Origin: an uncultured Bacteroidales bacterium
Lineage (GTDB): Bacteria > Bacteroidota > Bacteroidia > Bacteroidales > UBA932
Direction of reading: 5' to 3'
Length of the DNA: 19,466 nucleotides
NCBI GenBank assembly: GCA_905235775.1
Contig: CAJOMY010000057.1
Span: forward strand, 1 to 19,466
Position numbers and translations under genes: made by a program. A model generated the notes under the pieces. The model had not been told where the DNA came from. It worked only from the letters and a program-made list of their open reading frames with translations, and did no database searches. Below, one piece after another: positions 15,688 through 19,466 of this stretch. Numbering within the stretch: position 1 is the first letter of the stretch; each line of letters starts with the position of its first letter.

Positions 15688-15735
15688 TTTTCCGCGGAGG
15701 CGTTTGGCTTTTCCGCGGAAAATAGCGTATTTTTG
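15688..15735 (+). promoter_or_regulatory. Promoter of the esterase-GH43 gene with two palindromic operator-like repeats
   Basis: The -7 box TATTTTTG is at 15728-15735 and a -33 TTTG at 15703-15706 (21-nt spacer). Two copies of TTTTCCGCGGA start at 15688 and 15709, exactly 21 bp apart. The first lies upstream of the -33; the second, extended to the perfect palindrome TTTTCCGCGGAAAA (15709-15722), sits in the spacer. This is the layout of a regulated operator. The ATG follows the -7 box after only 4 nt. The pair could also fold as a hairpin after recQ. Confidence 0.6.
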
Positions 15736-15739
15736 AAGT

Positions 15740-17947
15740 ATGAAAAGAATCCTCACTATCCTTGCATGCCTGGCGGGCGCCATGTCCCTTCAGGCGCAGC
15801 CCGCCGGCGGTTTCGGCGGCTTCCAGATGCCCAAGGTCGACGTGCACTGCTCCGAGCAGTTCAAGGACATCGACTATGCGGGCGACGACCAGGTCTGCCA
15901 CAAGCTGGATGTCTATCTGCCCCGTATGCAGAAGGCTTCCTATCCGGTCGTGGTCCACATCTACGGCAGCGCCTGGTATTCCAACAATTCCAAGGGCATG
16001 GCCGACCTCGGCACCATTGTGAACGCCCTGCTGGACGCCGGTTACGCCGTCGTGACCCCGAACCACCGTTCTTCCGCCGACGCCAAGTTCCCGGCCCAGA
16101 TCCAGGACATCAAGGGCGTCATCCGCTGGGTGCGCGCCCACGCCGCGGAATACCGTTTCGACACGTCCTTCGTGGCGACCTCCGGCTTCTCGTCCGGCGG
16201 CCACCTCGCTTCCCTGGCTGCGACGAGCGGCGGGGTGAAGGAGCTGGAAGGCAATGTGGGCGGCAACCTCGAGTTCAGCAGCAGCGTGAATGCGGCCGCT
16301 GACTGGTCCGGCCCCGTGGACCTCAACTACATGAGTTGCGGCGGCTCCGTCGACAGCTGGAACCACGCCCCCGAGGAGGCCGTGATGGGCTTCCCCTTCG
16401 CCGGCAACGAGGATCGTTTCAAGGCGCTGAACGCCACCAGCTACATCGACCCGTCCGACCCGCCCGTGATCATCTTCCACGGCACGGCCGACAACGTGGT
16501 TCCTCCCTGCCAGGCCCCGCACTTCCATGAGCTGCTAGACAAGGACGGCATCCGTACCGAGCTGTACATGGTGGACGGCGGCGGCCACGGCTTCAACATG
16601 TACACGGAGTTCACCCTCCGCTCCATGACCAATTTCTTCGACAAGGTCCGCTTCGAGAGGGGCGGCAGCTTCGTGACCGGCACCAATCCGGTGATTACCA
16701 ACCAGTTCTCAGCCGACCCGTCCGCCCACGTCTTTGGCGGACGCCTGTACCTCTACCCGTCGCATGACATCCCGACCGTCAAGTACCAGGGCGAGCAGCC
16801 GTGGTTCTGCATGTCCGACTACCATGTCTATTCGACCGACGACCTGACGCACTGGACCGACCACGGCAACATCGTGGACCAGAAGGACGTGCCCTGGGGC
16901 AATCCGACGGCCAACTCGATGTGGGCGCCGGACTGCGTGGAGAAGGACGGCAAGTACTATTTCTACTTCCCGAATGCGCCGCAGCGCGGCCGGGGCTTCG
17001 GTTTCGGCATCGGCGTGGCCGTCGCTGACGATCCGGCCGGTCCCTTCACCATCCAGGAGAACACGGTCCAGGGCACCGGCGGCATCGACCCCTGCGCCTT
17101 CAAGGATGACGACGGCACCGTCTACCTGATCTGGTCCGGCATGGGCCTGCGCGGCGGCAAGCTCGCGGACAGCATGAACGCCATCGAGGGTACTGCCGTC
17201 CGCCTGGACGAGACCTTCCCGAAGGGTCAGACCGAGGGCCCGTTCCTGTTCAAGCGTAACGGCAAGTACTACCTGACCTACCCGTGGGTGCGCCTCGAAG
17301 GCGGCACCGAGACCCTCTGCTATGCCATGTCCGACAACCCGCTCGGCCCTTATGAGTGGAAGGGCGTCTTCATGGAGGAGTCCCCGGTCGGCTGCTGGAC
17401 CAACCACCATTCTTTCGTGGAGTTCAAGGGCGAGTGGTACCTGTTCTACCACCACAACGACTTCAGCCCGGCCTTCGACAAGAACCGCTCGGTGCGCGTG
17501 GACAAGGTGTCCTTCCGGGAGGACGGCACCATCATCCCCGTGGTCCCGACCTGGCGCGGCGTGGGCTATTTCCGGGCTTCCGACGAGTTGAACATCGACC
17601 GCTACAGCGAGTGCGTCGGCGCCAAGATCGACTTCCTCGACGAGTACAACTATTTCGCCGGCTGGAAGACCCGCTTCACGCAGCCGTACGACCGCGTGCG
17701 CTTCAACGAGGTGGATTTCGGCGCCAAGGCTCCGAAGACCATCGTCCTGCGCGCCCGCAGCGAAGCCGGTGCCGTGCTGAACATTACCGTGGGCGAGGGC
17801 AAGCCGGTGAAATACACGATTCCGGCCTGCGCCGACTGGACCGAGGTGGTCCTCCCGGCCAAGCAAGGCAAGGCTACCGGCATGCAGGATATCACGACCG
17901 AGCTCGCCTCCGGCGCCTGCGAAGTGGACTGGATCTCCTTCCGGTAA
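15740..17947 (+). CDS. Secreted carbohydrate esterase-GH43-CBM6-like fusion enzyme
   Basis: 735 residues with a signal peptide (MKRILTILACLAGAMSLQA). Domain 1 (about 35-310) is an alpha/beta-hydrolase of the sugar-esterase type: Ser151 in GFSSGG, Asp251 in HGTADNVV and His283 in GGGHGF. Domain 2 (about 318-600) is a GH43 five-bladed propeller, with base Asp326 (SADPSAHV), pKa-modulating Asp450 (GGIDPCAFKDDDG) and acid Glu499 (QTEGPFLFKRNGKYYL). Domain 3 (about 610-735) is a beta-sandwich like CBM6, ending 'EVDWISF'. The likely job is to strip acyl groups and then release xylose or arabinose from decorated xylan; exact specificities cannot be told from sequence alone. It stands alone downstream of recQ with its own promoter and operator-like repeats, and converges on a GH51 arabinofuranosidase, which supports an arabinoxylan role. 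No frameshift is seen, so the fusion looks genuine. Confidence 0.88.
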   Translation: MKRILTILACLAGAMSLQAQPAGGFGGFQMPKVDVHCSEQFKDIDYAGDDQVCHKLDVYLPRMQKASYPVVVHIYGSAWYSNNSKGMADLGTIVNALLDAGYAVVTPNHRSSADAKFPAQIQDIKGVIRWVRAHAAEYRFDTSFVATSGFSSGGHLASLAATSGGVKELEGNVGGNLEFSSSVNAAADWSGPVDLNYMSCGGSVDSWNHAPEEAVMGFPFAGNEDRFKALNATSYIDPSDPPVIIFHGTADNVVPPCQAPHFHELLDKDGIRTELYMVDGGGHGFNMYTEFTLRSMTNFFDKVRFERGGSFVTGTNPVITNQFSADPSAHVFGGRLYLYPSHDIPTVKYQGEQPWFCMSDYHVYSTDDLTHWTDHGNIVDQKDVPWGNPTANSMWAPDCVEKDGKYYFYFPNAPQRGRGFGFGIGVAVADDPAGPFTIQENTVQGTGGIDPCAFKDDDGTVYLIWSGMGLRGGKLADSMNAIEGTAVRLDETFPKGQTEGPFLFKRNGKYYLTYPWVRLEGGTETLCYAMSDNPLGPYEWKGVFMEESPVGCWTNHHSFVEFKGEWYLFYHHNDFSPAFDKNRSVRVDKVSFREDGTIIPVVPTWRGVGYFRASDELNIDRYSECVGAKIDFLDEYNYFAGWKTRFTQPYDRVRFNEVDFGAKAPKTIVLRARSEAGAVLNITVGEGKPVKYTIPACADWTEVVLPAKQGKATGMQDITTELASGACEVDWISFR

Positions 17948-18121
17948 TCGTCATCCCCGACCTTTTGCTTATACCTCCTCGACGCCATTATCAGGGTCGG
18001 ATACCGTGTCAATAGCATTCGGACCACCCAGTTCCGCCAGTGGTACACATCTTCGGGTCGTGGATGATTATTATCGGGAGCCCCGGGAGGTGTCCGGAGA
18101 GTCGCTGATAATCAGCGGCGG
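17948..18121. other. Gap between convergent glycosidase genes, weak hairpin
   Basis: 174 bp with no credible gene. A dyad CGCTGA-TAA-TCAGCG... (arms within 18103-18117) lies 4 nt after the GH51 stop but lacks a T-run, so it is only a weak terminator candidate for the minus strand. A second dyad, ACCAC/GTGGT, occurs near 18023-18044. No clear terminator for the plus-strand gene is visible. Confidence 0.35.
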
Positions 18122-19466
18122 TTATTTCCTCTTCAGGACAAGTACGCCGGCGGAGAGGGCAGGCAGTTCCAGCTGCACGGATTCTCCCTGCGGGGTCACG
18201 ACGCGCTTCTGCCGCGTGACGGCGTGAGGGGCCTCCATGGTGTTGGCGGCGAGCAGGTCGCCGGGAGCATAGTATTCGTACACGGCGCCTTCGAGCGGGC
18301 CCCAGTTGCCGGACAGGTCGAGCGTGTAGGGTCCGTCCGTGGGGTTGACGACCTTCACGATGACGCTGCCGGCATTCTCCGACAGGGTGACGGACACGCT
18401 CAGGTCTTTCGTATCGCCCTGCCAGGCAAGCCGGTAGGGCGAATAGTGGTCCTCCCAGAGCTCGGTGACGAGGTAGTTCGGGGCGACGAAGAGACCCTGA
18501 TAGTCGAAGTTGATGAAGGCGTTGTTCCAGTCCGGAGCGTCCGTGCGGCGGATGAAGAGCGCGGCGGCGCCCATGCCCACCACGTCCAGGTTTTCGCAGA
18601 CGTTGAGGAAGCCGCCGGCGAACAGGCCCGTGCGCCAGTCGGTGCTGTTGAGGTTCCATTCGGAAATGAACAGCTTGATGTTGGGGTTCGGGCAGGCGGC
18701 GATCAGGTCCGCATAGCGCCGGTACTGCTGCGCCAGGCGCACCGGACCGCTGGCGTAGCCGCCCTGCTGTTCGTAGTGGTGCAGGGACATATAGTCGAAA
18801 TAGCGGCCGGAGCGGTTCAGGAAGGCTTCGTCCTCGGGGAAGCCGCCGCAGACGATGATCTTGATCGAAGGATCGACGGCGCGCAGGGCGGTGGAGTAGT
18901 CGCGCACGCAGCGCTCGTAGCGCTCGATGCCCATCTCCCACATCTCGTTGTCAATCTCCCAGTACTTGACGTTGTAGGGCTCCGGATGGCCGTTGGCGGC
19001 GCGCTTGGCACCCCATTCGCCCGTGGCGGGCTCGTTGCAGTAGCGCAGCCAGTTCACGGCGTTCTCCAGCAGCTGGTCGTATTCGGATTCCGGGCGCTCG
19101 AAGCCTACGCTGACCACGATGACGGGCTCGCTGTCCACCTCGCGGCAGAAACGGATGAACTCGTCGGTGCCGAAGCAGTTCTGGTCGTAGTCCAGCCACT
19201 GCCAGTGGTCCCAGCGGCGGCGCGCTTCCTGCGGGCCGACGCCCCAGCGCCAGTCGTACTGCGCCGCATAGCCGCCGCCCGGCCAGCGCAGGCAGGTCGG
19301 GTGCAGGTCCTTGACGGCCTGGAAGATGTCCGGCCGGAAGCCGCCGAGGGCCTGTCCGGCGCGTGTGCCCATCGAGGCCTGGTCGATCAGCAGGGTGCCG
19401 TCCTCGGCGGCGATGGCAAAGTCGGAGTCCCCTTCGTAGGCCCCCGTATCCAGGGTGAATTCATAT
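18122..19466 (-). CDS. GH51 alpha-L-arabinofuranosidase, 5' end beyond the window
   Basis: Partial: 448 codons to the stop at 18122, with the frame still open at the window edge (first residues YEFTLDTGAYEGD). A Met codon at 19372 is internal, not the start, since homology-like sequence continues before it. The TIM barrel begins with 'FRPDIFQAVKDLHPTCLRWPGGGYAAQYDWRWGVGP', typical of GH51. The acid/base Glu is in 'YWEIDNEMWE' (codon 18946-18944) and the nucleophile Glu in 'LFISEWN' (codon 18661-18659). The C-terminal roughly 120 residues form the usual beta-sandwich ('LSVSVTLSENAGSVIVKVVNPTDGPYTLDL'). The enzyme releases arabinose side chains from arabinoxylan or arabinan oligosaccharides with retention of configuration. 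Location cannot be judged because the N-terminus is missing. It converges on the esterase-GH43 fusion, and the two probably serve the same substrate. Confidence 0.93.
   Translation of the reverse strand, partial: YEFTLDTGAYEGDSDFAIAAEDGTLLIDQASMGTRAGQALGGFRPDIFQAVKDLHPTCLRWPGGGYAAQYDWRWGVGPQEARRRWDHWQWLDYDQNCFGTDEFIRFCREVDSEPVIVVSVGFERPESEYDQLLENAVNWLRYCNEPATGEWGAKRAANGHPEPYNVKYWEIDNEMWEMGIERYERCVRDYSTALRAVDPSIKIIVCGGFPEDEAFLNRSGRYFDYMSLHHYEQQGGYASGPVRLAQQYRRYADLIAACPNPNIKLFISEWNLNSTDWRTGLFAGGFLNVCENLDVVGMGAAALFIRRTDAPDWNNAFINFDYQGLFVAPNYLVTELWEDHYSPYRLAWQGDTKDLSVSVTLSENAGSVIVKVVNPTDGPYTLDLSGNWGPLEGAVYEYYAPGDLLAANTMEAPHAVTRQKRVVTPQGESVQLELPALSAGVLVLKRK

Overview
The window looks like a GC-rich chromosomal segment of a Bacteroidota bacterium, probably an uncultured Bacteroidales from a gut or rumen-type habitat (the lineage and habitat are inference). 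The reasons are repeated promoter motifs of the Bacteroidetes form TAnnTTTG, no convincing Shine-Dalgarno sites before starts, a LemA-DUF2207 pair, an ATP-type PEP carboxykinase, several exported or lipoprotein genes, and plant-polysaccharide enzymes. No tRNA, rRNA, CRISPR array, complete IS element or phage gene was seen.

Layout. 1-150 is AT-rich with no gene. 151-1408 (minus) is a two-gene unit: an orphan LytTR DNA-binding protein whose end overlaps a membrane-anchored phosphodiester-glycosidase-like protein. Divergent from it, 1615-4897 (plus) is an overlapping pair, a lipoprotein of unknown function and a 751-residue secreted helical-repeat protein. 4898-5239 is a hairpin-rich gap between convergent genes. 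5240-9748 (minus) is recG followed by an S9 serine peptidase lipoprotein with an ATGA stop/start overlap. recG is broken twice: by a 4-bp tandem duplication near 9376, and by an AT-rich 70-bp segment between 29-bp inverted repeats (8322-8449) that brings in-frame stop codons.

9797-11991 (minus) is lemA plus a DUF2207 membrane protein. 12187-13791 (minus) is pckA, with a structured 3' region and a strong terminator. Divergent from pckA and sharing its promoter region is recQ (13886-15646, plus). 15740-17947 (plus) is a secreted esterase-GH43-CBM6-like fusion under a promoter carrying two copies of an 11-bp palindromic motif. It converges on a GH51 alpha-L-arabinofuranosidase (18122 to beyond the window end, minus). 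The fusion and the GH51 probably work together on acylated arabinoxylan-type hemicellulose.

The most unusual signal is the recG insertion. The upstream and downstream recG pieces are in the same frame, and flipping only the 70-bp core between the repeats, on paper, removes both stops and leaves one open frame. That is what an intragenic invertible switch would look like. A decayed miniature element or an assembly artefact is also possible, and the separate 4-bp duplication argues for gene decay. A second theme is that three promoters in the window (recG, recQ, esterase-GH43) place the -7 box only 4-6 nt before the ATG, which predicts leaderless mRNAs.
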